Shown piece by piece: positions 1-10,529 of a stretch of 64,000 nt of DNA. The translations under genes and the position numbers were made by a program. Source of the DNA: Rickettsiaceae bacterium (GTDB lineage Bacteria; Pseudomonadota; Alphaproteobacteria; Rickettsiales; Rickettsiaceae); contig JAJFBM010000001.1 of NCBI GenBank assembly GCA_020697135.1, forward strand, positions 1-64,000, written 5' to 3'. Position 1 is the first letter of the stretch, and each line of letters starts with the position of its first letter. Below the pieces are notes generated by a model. That model ran no database searches and was not told where the DNA came from. It saw only the letters and a program-made list of their open reading frames with translations.

Positions 1-450
1 TCGTGGCGATCCAGGTCAAATAAGTCAATATACTATCAAGCTCCGCTTGATTCTCAGGACTTGCCGCGCTCCAGCTTACGCTTTCGCTTAGCTCATGACG
101 ATGCGGTGGACACCCCCCTGTTTTTTTGTCATCCCCTCGGAGGAGGGGATCCAGTTAAATTAATCAATTTAGTGTCAAACTTGAAGGTTTGACAAAATGT
201 CTTCCTGGATTCCGTATCCGCCGTTCAAAGCTTTATAAATAAAGCTTTTCACTGGTACGGAATGACACCATTGGGGTACTCCCCCTTTTTTTGGCTATTA
301 GTTAAAAATTATTGGTATACCAACTGCACATAATAGAGAAAAAAATGCTAACACTAAGGGGGAAAAGAGAAAATTTTTTATTTAGATATTTTAACTGGAT
401 CGCCACGCACGTCTAAAGCCTAGCTCTGCTCATGATGCCCTTTAGGCGCA
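1..450. repeat. Intergenic cluster of dispersed REP-like palindromic repeats
   Basis: Contains tcgtggcgatccagg (1-15), ggacttgccgcgctccagcttacgctttcgcttagctcatgac (58-100, reverse orientation), gtcatcccctcggaggaggggatccag (128-154), ctggattccgtatc...tacggaatgac (~204-267) and actggatcgccacg...catgatg (~391-441). Related units recur elsewhere in the window. Confidence 0.7.
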
Positions 451-725
451 CCCCTATGTTTTTTGTTTTTTCGATGCTCCCTTCTCCGTAATGTCATTAC
501 CTAGGAAGTCTATATGGTCTCTGCTCAAGCCCGAGAGTGAGCTCCTTGATCCTCTCCCCCTATTTATATTTATAAGTTCTCTTCCTTACTAACGATTAGA
601 TATAAATTATATAGTAAAATATCACTCCAGTTAAGAATTCAAACTATAGAAAATCCTTTTTTCTTTACTGCTTATACATAAGATTAATATCATTATAAAA
701 ATATTAATCTTATTATTACAAACCC

Positions 726-1859
726 ATGAATCAAGAAATATTAGATAAAGCTTTGATATACGCTGTTAAAGCAAACGGAGACAATATAACTTTAGTTGCA
801 GACTTAATAGAAAGAGGTGCAGATTTAGATTATAGAGATAGTGAGGGTCAAAGAGCTCTTCAAGCAGCAGCAAGATATGGTAATTATAATCTTGTTAGGT
901 TCATTATAGAAGAATACCCAAATAATAGCCATAGTATAAATAAAACTGATATTTGCGGCTGGTCGCCTCTTTTATGGGCAGCGAAACACAACAATCTTGA
1001 TATGGTTAAGTATTTTATTGAACATGGTGCAACAGTTAAAACTATAAATAAAGTTAATCAATATGGTTGGTCACCTTTCTCTATGGCAATTAATAACAAT
1101 AACGCTGAGATGGTAAAATATCTTGTAGCACATGGCACCTCTATTGAAACTATGAATATAACAGCGGTAGCTGGGTGGTCACCTCTGTTACGTATGGCTT
1201 TTGAGAACAACCCTTCATTGGTTAAATATTTGATTGGGCAAGGAGTAGATCCTATGCCTAAAAAACAGAAGAGGATGGTAACGAATGAAGAAATACTTAA
1301 ACTTGTCTCAGTTCAAGAGTATATAAATAAAATAATTAGCGATAACGAAATACAAACAAATACTTCTTCTACACCAGAAGCATCTCGACATGATTTTCCT
1401 TATGAATTAACTGATCTTGCCATAAGTAAAATCAACAATAAACTAAAAAATTGTTCTAAAGATGCTACGAACGCTATAATAAATAACTTAAGAGATAATC
1501 TCTATAAAGACTTTTTATCAAAAAATTTACATGCTGAAATAACGACTAAATGTCCTAAAATCATAGAATATTCAATGCAACAAATTGCAGTCATATTGTT
1601 TCATATAGTGCAACCAGGGAGCTTCTTTTATAATGAAGAATCCTCTGAGGCTAAAGCACCTAATGAGATATTAGAATATCTAGTGAGTTTTATCTCACCT
1701 ACTGGTCAAAGTTACTATCAGGAAAGGAAAGCTGTATATGATAGGTATTATTCAAATAATACTTCCGAAAATAACCCTAATGCCTCTATTGAAGTACAGC
1801 CAATAAGCGTTCTTGGGTATGATGCGACAAGCGAGATTAACGATGTTTTAAGCTTATAG
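726..1859 (+). CDS. Ankyrin repeat-containing protein
   Basis: Repeats such as GWSPLLWAAKHNNLDMVKYFIEHGATV, GWSPFSMAINNNNAEMVKYLVAHGTSI and GWSPLLRMAFENNPSLVKYLIGQG match the ankyrin consensus. Confidence 0.9.
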   Translation: MNQEILDKALIYAVKANGDNITLVADLIERGADLDYRDSEGQRALQAAARYGNYNLVRFIIEEYPNNSHSINKTDICGWSPLLWAAKHNNLDMVKYFIEHGATVKTINKVNQYGWSPFSMAINNNNAEMVKYLVAHGTSIETMNITAVAGWSPLLRMAFENNPSLVKYLIGQGVDPMPKKQKRMVTNEEILKLVSVQEYINKIISDNEIQTNTSSTPEASRHDFPYELTDLAISKINNKLKNCSKDATNAIINNLRDNLYKDFLSKNLHAEITTKCPKIIEYSMQQIAVILFHIVQPGSFFYNEESSEAKAPNEILEYLVSFISPTGQSYYQERKAVYDRYYSNNTSENNPNASIEVQPISVLGYDATSEINDVLSL

Positions 1860-1892
1860 AATGACAAGAGATAAAATTTATCTTTGTCATTC
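1859..1892. terminator. Hairpin between convergent genes (bidirectional terminator candidate)
   Basis: gaatgacaagagataaaatttatctttgtcattc is a near-perfect inverted repeat between convergent stops. Confidence 0.6.
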
Positions 1893-1907
1893 TTGAAATA
1901 TTTTTTA

Positions 1908-2672
1908 TTACTTCAACTGTGCCCAGATTCGGTTTTTAGCGATAAAGAAGAGTACAGTAAAGATTGAAAGGTAAATCATTACTTTTAAACCAAGGGATTT
2001 TCTATGCTCCATCTCAGGCTCTGCTGCCCATTGCAGGAATACAACTACATCTCTTGACATTTGTTCAACTGTTGCTTGAGTACCGTCCATATATTCAACT
2101 TGCCCCGCAACAAGTGGCGCTGGCATAGCGATTTGGCGACCAGGGAAGAATGGATTATAGCTTAAACCATCCATTAAATGAAAATCTTTTGGCGCTTCGG
2201 TGTAACCAGTTAAAATTGAATATAAATAGTTGGCTCCATCGTGACGAGCCTTTACGATTAAAGATAAATCAACTGGATAGGCACCATTATTTGCAGCACG
2301 AGCTGCTGCTTCATTTGCATAAGGTGGCACAAACTTATCAGAGATTCTTGCAGGCCTTTCAACTAACTCACCTACATCATTATAATCTTTTACACTATAA
2401 GCCTTTGCTATTTCTTTAACTTCAGCTTCACTAAAACCAATTTGTTTTAAGTTTCTATAGGCAAGCTTATTTAAGGAATGGCAAGTAGAACAAACTTCCT
2501 TGTAAACTTGGAAGCCTCGTTGCGCAGCCTGCCTATCAATTGTACCAAATGCGCCTTGGAAAGGCCATTGCATTTGTTTCGGATGAAGCTCGTCTCCTGA
2601 GCTATAAGCGCTATTTAAAGTTAAGCTAAATAATATTAGGGCTAAAATATTTGTTATAATCTTCATTTTCAT
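1908..2672 (-). CDS. petC: Cytochrome c1 (ubiquinol-cytochrome c reductase)
   Basis: Haem motif VCSTCHSLNKLAYRNL, C-terminal TM anchor, adjacent to cytochrome b and Rieske. Confidence 0.95.
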   Translation of the reverse strand: MKMKIITNILALILFSLTLNSAYSSGDELHPKQMQWPFQGAFGTIDRQAAQRGFQVYKEVCSTCHSLNKLAYRNLKQIGFSEAEVKEIAKAYSVKDYNDVGELVERPARISDKFVPPYANEAAARAANNGAYPVDLSLIVKARHDGANYLYSILTGYTEAPKDFHLMDGLSYNPFFPGRQIAMPAPLVAGQVEYMDGTQATVEQMSRDVVVFLQWAAEPEMEHRKSLGLKVMIYLSIFTVLFFIAKNRIWAQLK

Positions 2673-2684
2673 TCTAACCTCAAA

Positions 2685-3896
2685 TTATGCTATAGATTCT
2701 GGCAAAGGTAGAGTTTTTTCAAATCTACAAATTAGCGGTATTATCACTAAAAAATGCGCAAAATAATATAAAGTTGCAATTCTTCCGATGGTAATAAATG
2801 GCTCTTCTGGAAGCTGGCTACCAATATAACCAAGAAGCAGCGTATCAGCCAAAAATACCCAAAATGCAATTTTAAACATTGGACGGTAATTTGCACTTCT
2901 AACCAATGAGCGGTCAATCCATGGAAGGAAGAATAAAATCATAATTGATGCAAACATCAATATTACTCCCCCAAGCTTAGATGGCACAGCGCGAAGAATT
3001 GCATAAAAAGGTAAGAAATACCATTCAGGCACAATATGTGCGGGTGTTACAAGCGGATTTGCTGGAATATAATTATCTGGATGGCCTAAATAATTTGGCT
3101 CATAAAAAATAAAGAAAGCAAATATAAGGAAATATACACCAAAACCAAAAAAGTCTTTTACAGTATAATAAGGGTGGAATGGGATTGTATCCTTCTCACT
3201 TTTTACATCAATACCTTTCGGATTATTTGATCCATGCTGATGAAGTGCAATTACATGCAGCATAGTTAAAGCAACAATGATAAATGGCAGCAAATAATGT
3301 AGGGCATAAAATCTATTTAATGTCGGATTATCAACTGAAAATCCACCCCATAGCCATGTAACTATACTTTGTCCGACTAATGGAATCGCTGAAAATAGGT
3401 TAGTAATTACAGTTGCTCCCCAATAGCTCATTTGTCCCCAAGGTAGAACATATCCCATGAAGGCTGTCGCCATCATAGCCAGAAATAATAATAACCCAAA
3501 ATGCCAAAGAAGTTCACGAGGGGCTTTATAAGAACCATAATAAAGGCTTCTAAACATATGAATATAAACTGAGACAAAAAACATAGATGCACCAACTGCA
3601 TGCATATAACGGATAAGCCAACCATAATTAACATCACGCATAATACGCTCAACACTATCAAAAGCGTGATCAACATGTGGCGTGTAATGCATCGCAAGAA
3701 CAATACCTGTTATAATTTGTATCACCAACGCAAGACCTGCTATCGACCCCATATTCCAAAGGTAACTTAGGTTTCTTGGAGCTCTATATTCCGCTGTATG
3801 TTTTAAAAATGAAAAGATAGGTAGTCTATAATCAATCCACTCAATGATTGAGTTTTTTTTGCTTGCACATTGTTGATCTTGTTTAAGTTCACTCAT
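2685..3896 (-). CDS. petB: Cytochrome b
   Basis: Motifs [58 protein letters not shown]. Confidence 0.97.
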   Translation of the reverse strand: MSELKQDQQCASKKNSIIEWIDYRLPIFSFLKHTAEYRAPRNLSYLWNMGSIAGLALVIQIITGIVLAMHYTPHVDHAFDSVERIMRDVNYGWLIRYMHAVGASMFFVSVYIHMFRSLYYGSYKAPRELLWHFGLLLFLAMMATAFMGYVLPWGQMSYWGATVITNLFSAIPLVGQSIVTWLWGGFSVDNPTLNRFYALHYLLPFIIVALTMLHVIALHQHGSNNPKGIDVKSEKDTIPFHPYYTVKDFFGFGVYFLIFAFFIFYEPNYLGHPDNYIPANPLVTPAHIVPEWYFLPFYAILRAVPSKLGGVILMFASIMILFFLPWIDRSLVRSANYRPMFKIAFWVFLADTLLLGYIGSQLPEEPFITIGRIATLYYFAHFLVIIPLICRFEKTLPLPESIA

Positions 3897-3924
3897 ATTT
3901 TTTAGTCCTTCTAAACTACTTATA

Positions 3925-4461
3925 TTATCCTATTTTAATCTTAGAATCAGATAAAAATTCATATACAGGCACTTCTAAATTTTTTGGCGCAGGACCTTTT
4001 CTAATTCTGCCTGATGTATCATAGTGAGAACCATGGCATGGGCAAAACCAACCTTCATAATCACCTTTATTACCAATTGGAACACAGCCAAGATGAGTGC
4101 AAATACCAATAGTTACAAGCCACTGATCGCGTCCAGGTTTTACACGCTCTTCGTCCTTTTCAGGATCTATTAGAGCGCTTAACTCTACATTCCTTGCCTC
4201 GTCTATTTCTTCCTTGGTACGGTGCTTGATAAATATAGGTTTGCCGCGCCATTTAACTGTAATAGCTTGACCTGGTTGCACAGCACTTAAATCAACTTCA
4301 ATTGAAGAAAGCGCAAGCACATCTGCAGAAGGGTTAAGTGAATCTGCCATTGGCCAGAGCGCACAAGCGGCTCCTACTGCAGCTGTACTACTTGCAGCAA
4401 GAACCATGAAATCTCTTCTTGTAGTTCCGTTGTTCTGTTCGTTCTGAGAGTCAGTTGACAT
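3925..4461 (-). CDS. petA: Ubiquinol-cytochrome c reductase Rieske iron-sulfur subunit
   Basis: CTHLGCVP and CPCHGSHYD cluster-binding boxes; twin-arginine-type [13 protein letters not shown]-terminus. Confidence 0.97.
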   Translation of the reverse strand: MSTDSQNEQNNGTTRRDFMVLAASSTAAVGAACALWPMADSLNPSADVLALSSIEVDLSAVQPGQAITVKWRGKPIFIKHRTKEEIDEARNVELSALIDPEKDEERVKPGRDQWLVTIGICTHLGCVPIGNKGDYEGWFCPCHGSHYDTSGRIRKGPAPKNLEVPVYEFLSDSKIKIG

Positions 4462-4528
4462 ACTATTTATATCTCCAATTCTAATTCTGACATATTATAT
4501 TCAAGGTCGCTCAAGTCAAGCAATAATT

Positions 4529-4957
4529 TTATTCCACAGGCTCATTATCTTGATAAGGATTTATAAGCTCATCTAGCTCTCCATCTCCACTTAATTGACT
4601 CGATTCTTTCGCTTGTTGTTTTATTTTTTCTAAATCTTCCTTGGTAAATTGTCTATAAGCTGGAGGATTATTTACACATTGCCATAAAGCCGGTATATCA
4701 GCAATAAGTGGGGTGCAATTTTGAGCAATTGATTTACTATCATTTAAAGCTTTAATGATTATAACTTCTGCTTTATCAATTACACCCGCATCCTTAAGAC
4801 CAGTATAAACCCAGTAAACCACAATCATACTTGTAACAGCTATAATAAGATACCATTTGGAGAAAAACCCATAGACAACTAGAGCTAACGGATTCTTCAT
4901 TAAACCTTTAACCATGTTTCCAGCAATACGAGTTGGGCTACCAAATAAATCCATCAT
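4529..4957 (-). CDS. Conserved hypothetical membrane protein, possibly DUF2670-like
   Basis: 142 aa, one TM segment, next to the bc1 operon. Resembles Rickettsiales DUF2670 proteins from memory. Confidence 0.5.
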   Translation of the reverse strand: MMDLFGSPTRIAGNMVKGLMKNPLALVVYGFFSKWYLIIAVTSMIVVYWVYTGLKDAGVIDKAEVIIIKALNDSKSIAQNCTPLIADIPALWQCVNNPPAYRQFTKEDLEKIKQQAKESSQLSGDGELDELINPYQDNEPVE

Positions 4958-5049
4958 AATATCTTTATTATTTACGTTGCAATACTTAAAGCTATAATAT
5001 TTATTATCCGCTAGAAAGAAATTTACTGTTTCGCCTGTGTAATTTCTAG

Positions 5050-5694
5050 TTAAATGTTGTAAATATTCCTAATTAAATAAGATACCATAATTATAATAAG
5101 CGGTATTAAAATTAGATTCAGCCCTAACAAAAGCTTTAAATATATAATATATGTCTGCACTTCAAATATACTTAAAACCCCACATATAATTCCCGGTATT
5201 ATCAAAGGAAAAATTAGCGTCGCTATAAAATTACATGCAGAGCCAAAATAAACTTGTATCGCACTAATTAAAACAGTAAATGCATTTACATAAAATATCA
5301 TTAAGCAATATATTAAGCTATATTTAATGCTCGAATATAAATCTATAGAATATAATAAAGAAAAAAGAGGCATAATCAAAATTATCACCGCAAAGCTTAT
5401 TATATTTAATGCTAAAAATTTAGTAATTGCAATATTATCTGAACTTGTGGTTACAAGCTTAAACTCAAGAGTACCATCTCTATAATCTTGTTGGAATATA
5501 GCATTTGTATTGCTGATTTGGGCAATTGGTAAAATCATAAATAACATTGCAGGAGCTTGTTGTGAGATCAGATCTTTTGGTATGATAAAAACCATGCAAA
5601 TAGAGCTAAATATTAAAAAAAGAAATAGATAAGAAAAACTATTATAAATTCTAAAATGATTTATAAACTCTTGGCGCAGATTAGAAAATATCAT
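5050..5694 (-). CDS. ccmB: Heme exporter protein CcmB
   Basis: Six-TM protein with FQQDYRDGTLEFKLVTTSSDN, overlapping ccmA by 4 bp. Confidence 0.85.
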   Translation of the reverse strand: MIFSNLRQEFINHFRIYNSFSYLFLFLIFSSICMVFIIPKDLISQQAPAMLFMILPIAQISNTNAIFQQDYRDGTLEFKLVTTSSDNIAITKFLALNIISFAVIILIMPLFSLLYSIDLYSSIKYSLIYCLMIFYVNAFTVLISAIQVYFGSACNFIATLIFPLIIPGIICGVLSIFEVQTYIIYLKLLLGLNLILIPLIIIMVSYLIRNIYNI

Positions 5695-6299
5695 TTTACA
5701 AAATCCCCTAACCTTATTTCTTGTCCCTTAATATAGGCGTTTTCCTTTATATGTGTTGTAGAAATAATTATCCCACCATTTGCAGTTTGCGAATAAATAC
5801 AATTAGCAAGAAGCTTTTTATTCTCTTCATCTAAGTTTGTTTCAGCCTCATCTAGTAGCCAAATCTTTGCGTTACAAGCAAGCAATCTACTTAAAGCAAC
5901 TTTTTTTTGATTACCTGCAGAGAGTTTATAACATTTCTCAAAAGCAACATCTTTTAACCCGAAATAATGTATAGCAGCCCCTACCCTTTCAAGTGAATTA
6001 TAACTCTCTGCCGCTCTTTGAATATTTTCAAGCACAGTAAGCTCATGTTTTATTGCAAGATTATGCCCAATATAATTTACATATGGCTTTGCTATTTGAT
6101 TTACATCAGTATTATTTATAAGTATCTTTCCTGTAGTGGGTTTTACAATACCTGCAATCATTCGTAGTAATGTTGTTTTACCAACCCCATTTGCACCACG
6201 TAATATTGTCACACTTCCAGAGAGCAAAGTGAATGAAATATCTGAAAATAAGACACTATTGTGTGCGTTTAAGGATATATTTTCAAGTGTCAGTATCAT
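5691..6299 (-). CDS. ccmA: Heme exporter ATP-binding protein CcmA
   Basis: Walker A LRGANGVGKTTLLRMIAG, SAGNQKKVALSRLL signature, WLLDEAETNLD Walker B. Confidence 0.9.
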   Translation of the reverse strand: MILTLENISLNAHNSVLFSDISFTLLSGSVTILRGANGVGKTTLLRMIAGIVKPTTGKILINNTDVNQIAKPYVNYIGHNLAIKHELTVLENIQRAAESYNSLERVGAAIHYFGLKDVAFEKCYKLSAGNQKKVALSRLLACNAKIWLLDEAETNLDEENKKLLANCIYSQTANGGIIISTTHIKENAYIKGQEIRLGDFVK

Positions 6300-6418
6300 T
6301 ATAATTTCAACGGTGATAAAAAATATGTATGGTGTTTTTGAACAAAAGCTTGTCGTTTTAATAACATATAGTTAACATATTAAGTAATGTTTTGCAATAG
6401 GATCAAAGGGCATAAAAT

Positions 6419-9100
6419 ATGAAATTTAAAAGTACTGATAGTTTAAACGTATTAAAGCAATTAAAAGTAGGTGATAAAACTTACTCTTATTATAATTTAA
6501 AAGAAGCAGCAGATAAGCTTGGCTTTAAATTAGATAATCTTCCTTACTCACTTAGAGTATTGTTTGAAAATGCTCTTCGCTTTGAAGACGGGGTCAATAT
6601 TGACAAAAATACTCTTGAAGCTTTTAAAGATTGGATAGCAAATAAAAAATCAGATACTGAACTTGCTTTCATGCCTGCACGTGTTTTAATGCAAGATTTC
6701 ACCGGCGTACCTGCTGTGGTGGATTTGGCTGCAATGAGAGATGCTGTAAAAAAGCTTGGTGGCAATCCAGTCAATATTAATCCGCTAATACCGGTTGACC
6801 TTGTAATTGACCATTCTGTACAAGTTGATTATGCCGGCGCGAAAGATTCTTTCAAGCGCAATGTTGATCTTGAAATGCAAAGAAATAATGAGCGTTATGA
6901 GTTTCTACGTTGGGGACAAAAAGCTTTTACAAATTTTAGAGTAGTACCTCCTGGAACAGGGATTTGCCACCAAGTAAATTTAGAATATCTAGCTCAAGTA
7001 GTATGGACTGGCGAATCAGACGGGCAAACATTTGCTTATCCCGACACACTTGTTGGAACAGATAGCCATACAACTATGGTTAATGGCCTTTCAATCCTTG
7101 GTTGGGGCGTTGGCGGAATTGAAGCTGAAGCTGCAATGCTTGGTCAGGCGCTGCCAATGATCATTCCTGAAGTTGTTGGCTTTAGACTTAAAGGTAAACT
7201 TCCTCAAGGCATCACAGCAACAGATCTAGTACTGACAGTTACAGAAATGCTTCGTAAGAAAGGTGTAGTTGGAAAATTTGTTGAATTTTTTGGCGAAGGT
7301 CTTTCACATTTGCCTCTGGCTGATAGAGCAACTATTGCAAATATGGCTCCTGAATATGGTGCGACTTGTGGCTTCTTCCCACTTGATAATGAATCAATAA
7401 AATATTTAAAATTAAGCGCACGTGATGCTCATCGTATTGAGCTGGTAGAAAAATATGCAAAAGAGCAAGGTCTATGGAGAGAGGATAATTCTCCTGAAGC
7501 AGTTTATACAGATATTTTAGAACTTGATCTTGCCAAAGTTGAACCTTCACTAGCAGGGCCGAAAAGACCACAAGATAGAGTTAGCCTTTCACAAGTTCCT
7601 TATGCTTTTGAGAAAGATTTACCGTCCCTTGCAAAAGGTGATACTGATAAAACAAAAAAATATGCAATTAAGGGCTTAACTTCAGCAATTGGCCATGGTG
7701 ATGTGGTGATTGCAGCAATTACTAGCTGTACCAACACTTCAAACCCGTTTGTAATGGTTGCAGCAGGGATAGTAGCCAAAAAAGCATCAGAGCTAGGGCT
7801 AACTAAAAAAGAATGGGTCAAAGCATCTCTTGCTCCAGGTTCTAAAGTTGTAACAGAATATTTAAAAGTAAATGGTCTTGATAATTATTTAGATAATCTT
7901 GGCTTTAATTTAGTTGGTTATGGTTGCACTACTTGTATTGGGAATTCTGGCCCTATTGATGCTGCAATTGAAGAAACAATTACTTCTAATAAGTTAGTTG
8001 TAGCTTCAGTATTATCTGGCAATAGAAATTTTGAAGGTAGAATTCATCCACATATTAGAGCAAATTATCTAGCATCCCCTCCCCTTGTTGTTGCTTATGC
8101 AATAGCTGGAAGTGTAAATATCGATATTTATAAAGATGCAATTGGTAAAGATAAATCTGGTAAGGATGTGTTCCTGAAAGATATTTGGCCTACTACTGAA
8201 GAGATTAATGCAGCATGTTCTAAAATTGATGCTGCTATGTTTAGCGCTAAATATGCTGATGTATTTAAAGGTGATGAAGTTTGGCAAAATATAAAAGTGC
8301 CTGAATCTTCTAACTATAGCTGGAATTTAAATAGCACTTATATTAATAACCCGCCATATTTTGAAGGTATAACCAAAGACAAAGGAAAAATTGCTGATAT
8401 TAACTCAGCAAAAATTCTTGGAATTTTCGGTGATTCGATTACAACTGACCATATTTCTCCAGCTGGTGATATTGCAAAATCTGGTCCTGCTGCAAAATAT
8501 CTTCTTGATAGAGGTGTACAGCAGGTAGATTTCAACTCATATGGTGCAAGACGTGGTAATCATGAAGTTATGATGCGTGGAACATTTGCTAATGTTCGCA
8601 TACAAAATGAACTTTGTGCTGGTATTGAAGGCGGTGTTACAAAATACCTACCAACAGCTGAGCAAATGAGTATTTTTGATGCAGCTGAAAAATATAAAGC
8701 AGCAAACCAACCGCTTGTAGTAATTGCAGGTAAAGAATATGGTACTGGCTCTTCACGCGATTGGGCAGCAAAAGGTACACGTCTTCTTGGCATTAAAGCT
8801 GTTATTGCTGAAAGCTTTGAAAGAATTCACCGCTCTAATCTAGTTGGGATGGGAGTCCTTCCATTTACCTTCACAAATGGTATGACTAGAAAGGATTTAA
8901 AACTTACAGGGGATGAAGAATTTAGTTTTACTAACCTTGATAGCAATTTAAAGCCTAAATCTACTGTCGAATGTAAAATCAAAAGAAAAGATGGCAGTGA
9001 GGAAGTTATTAAACTCACAGCTGCAGTACTGACCGATAATGAGATTGAATATCTCAAAAACGGCAGTATTTTACATCGAGTCGTGAGAAACTTAGCATAA
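6419..9100 (+). CDS. acnA: Aconitate hydratase A
   Basis: 893 aa. DTLVGTDSHTTMVNGL, AAITSCTNTSNP, GYGCTTCIGNSGP, KEYGTGSSRDWAAKG. Confidence 0.97.
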   Translation: MKFKSTDSLNVLKQLKVGDKTYSYYNLKEAADKLGFKLDNLPYSLRVLFENALRFEDGVNIDKNTLEAFKDWIANKKSDTELAFMPARVLMQDFTGVPAVVDLAAMRDAVKKLGGNPVNINPLIPVDLVIDHSVQVDYAGAKDSFKRNVDLEMQRNNERYEFLRWGQKAFTNFRVVPPGTGICHQVNLEYLAQVVWTGESDGQTFAYPDTLVGTDSHTTMVNGLSILGWGVGGIEAEAAMLGQALPMIIPEVVGFRLKGKLPQGITATDLVLTVTEMLRKKGVVGKFVEFFGEGLSHLPLADRATIANMAPEYGATCGFFPLDNESIKYLKLSARDAHRIELVEKYAKEQGLWREDNSPEAVYTDILELDLAKVEPSLAGPKRPQDRVSLSQVPYAFEKDLPSLAKGDTDKTKKYAIKGLTSAIGHGDVVIAAITSCTNTSNPFVMVAAGIVAKKASELGLTKKEWVKASLAPGSKVVTEYLKVNGLDNYLDNLGFNLVGYGCTTCIGNSGPIDAAIEETITSNKLVVASVLSGNRNFEGRIHPHIRANYLASPPLVVAYAIAGSVNIDIYKDAIGKDKSGKDVFLKDIWPTTEEINAACSKIDAAMFSAKYADVFKGDEVWQNIKVPESSNYSWNLNSTYINNPPYFEGITKDKGKIADINSAKILGIFGDSITTDHISPAGDIAKSGPAAKYLLDRGVQQVDFNSYGARRGNHEVMMRGTFANVRIQNELCAGIEGGVTKYLPTAEQMSIFDAAEKYKAANQPLVVIAGKEYGTGSSRDWAAKGTRLLGIKAVIAESFERIHRSNLVGMGVLPFTFTNGMTRKDLKLTGDEEFSFTNLDSNLKPKSTVECKIKRKDGSEEVIKLTAAVLTDNEIEYLKNGSILHRVVRNLA

Positions 9101-9243
9101 ATAAAAAATCACAAAATAGCTCTTAAGCAATTAATAAATTTTTAATGTGAGAGAGCTATTATGATTGGCATATACAAGCTTAAATTAGGAAATAATAGTT
9201 TCTAACATAAACTTGTAGCGCCATAAATATAATAATTATTTTA

Positions 9244-9492
9244 ATGGAGAACATTATGGGACGTAGTCATTCAAAACCTAAAAAAAATTATAATCCAAAG
9301 AACAAAGATAAACTTACCCCTTTAAAAGTAGGTCCATATGTAGTTAGTAAATTTGAAGATGGGGAATGGAAAACTGCTTATACATATGATAAGCACAAGG
9401 TTATACAATATAATCTTTATAATGATTTAGATGAAAATTATGTTATTCATGGGCGATTTATCGGTGGGATGTTAGTAGAGCATAGTGAATAA
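9244..9492 (+). CDS. Hypothetical protein, small and basic
   Basis: 82 aa ORF; downstream palindrome. Confidence 0.5.
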   Translation: MENIMGRSHSKPKKNYNPKNKDKLTPLKVGPYVVSKFEDGEWKTAYTYDKHKVIQYNLYNDLDENYVIHGRFIGGMLVEHSE

Positions 9493-9517
9493 TTTCGTAT
9501 TTATATTTACATATTTT

Positions 9518-9547
9518 TTTAAATAAACGCTTAAGCGTTTGTTTAAA
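9518..9547. terminator. Palindromic hairpin
   Basis: tttaaataaacgcttaagcgtttgtttaaa, inverted repeat with a single mismatched pair. Confidence 0.6.
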
Positions 9548-9621
9548 AATACTAGACAAATTATATCAAATTATTTAAAATCCCTTTTCTAAATTTTTTT
9601 AAGTGTTTTATAGGTATTTAT

Positions 9622-9846
9622 ATGTTTGATATTGATCAGGTGATTTGTTATTTTGCAAGGAAGCATTCACAACCTACGCCAAAAAAGCTTTCTAGCAATA
9701 AAAAAACCTCTAAAAAACATTCTGATTTTCCGACATTTACCTTATCCGAATTCGGGTTGGATTCATTTAATTTTCCTCAAATCCATAACGAGGAACAATT
9801 TTCTAAACTTAAAGGGGTAAATACCCCTATAAATGAAGAAATATAG
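9622..9846 (+). CDS. Hypothetical protein
   Basis: 74 aa ORF, same strand and short spacing to the next ORF. Confidence 0.4.
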   Translation: MFDIDQVICYFARKHSQPTPKKLSSNKKTSKKHSDFPTFTLSEFGLDSFNFPQIHNEEQFSKLKGVNTPINEEI

Positions 9847-9869
9847 TTTAACAAATTATAGGAGTATAT

Positions 9870-10286
9870 ATGATAGAAGAAGTAGTTTTAGATAAAGTGA
9901 ACAGTAATAAAGTGTTAAAAATTAAGCACCCTAAAAAATATAAACTTGTAGTTACAGAAAATTTTCAAAGAACAGAAGGGTTTGATGGGCCAACAATTTA
10001 TGGGAAACCTGTAAAACATCGCTCAACCGTAGAAGAGTTTGCTAAAAAGGAGCATTTGATAAACGAATTTAACGAAAAAATTGAAAATCTTTTTAAAGAA
10101 ATCTTTGAGAATACTTGCTCAACATCTACGATAGTTGAAAGCAACAATACGACAGAACAAAATAAAAATACAGATATGACTTCCGCTACAAGTAATGTAG
10201 AGATTAGCAAAACTTGTTCATTTACTAGTGAAGATAATGGTTTAGGGACTATAGGACTTGCTGAATTATTTGAATATTGTAATTAA
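9870..10286 (+). CDS. Hypothetical protein
   Basis: 138 aa ORF with upstream purine-rich taggagtatat. Confidence 0.5.
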   Translation: MIEEVVLDKVNSNKVLKIKHPKKYKLVVTENFQRTEGFDGPTIYGKPVKHRSTVEEFAKKEHLINEFNEKIENLFKEIFENTCSTSTIVESNNTTEQNKNTDMTSATSNVEISKTCSFTSEDNGLGTIGLAELFEYCN

Positions 10287-10529
10287 ACGCTTGCAGGGAT
10301 TTTGCTCTGCAATGCAACTTCTCCATTCCTTCAGAAAATTAAGAAAAAATCTATTAAACCATGCTAAATGAAATTTTTTTCTTTATTATATCCTCTTGAT
10401 ATACCAATAATTTTTAACGAATAACCAAAATTGGCTTTAAGAGGATGTAAGAGTTATAAGCTTCCTTGTTATAAGCCGAGCAAGGCTTTAGAGAAGCAGA
10501 GCGATCTCTTATGAAATCTCCACGCTGTT

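Noticed and set aside
2150-2419. ORF on + strand inside petC
   Set aside because: Antisense to a clear cytochrome c1 gene; leucine/histidine-biased translation typical of a shadow ORF.
6544-8793. Several minus-strand ORFs within acnA
   Set aside because: Opposite strand of a strongly supported aconitase; no motifs or independent signals.
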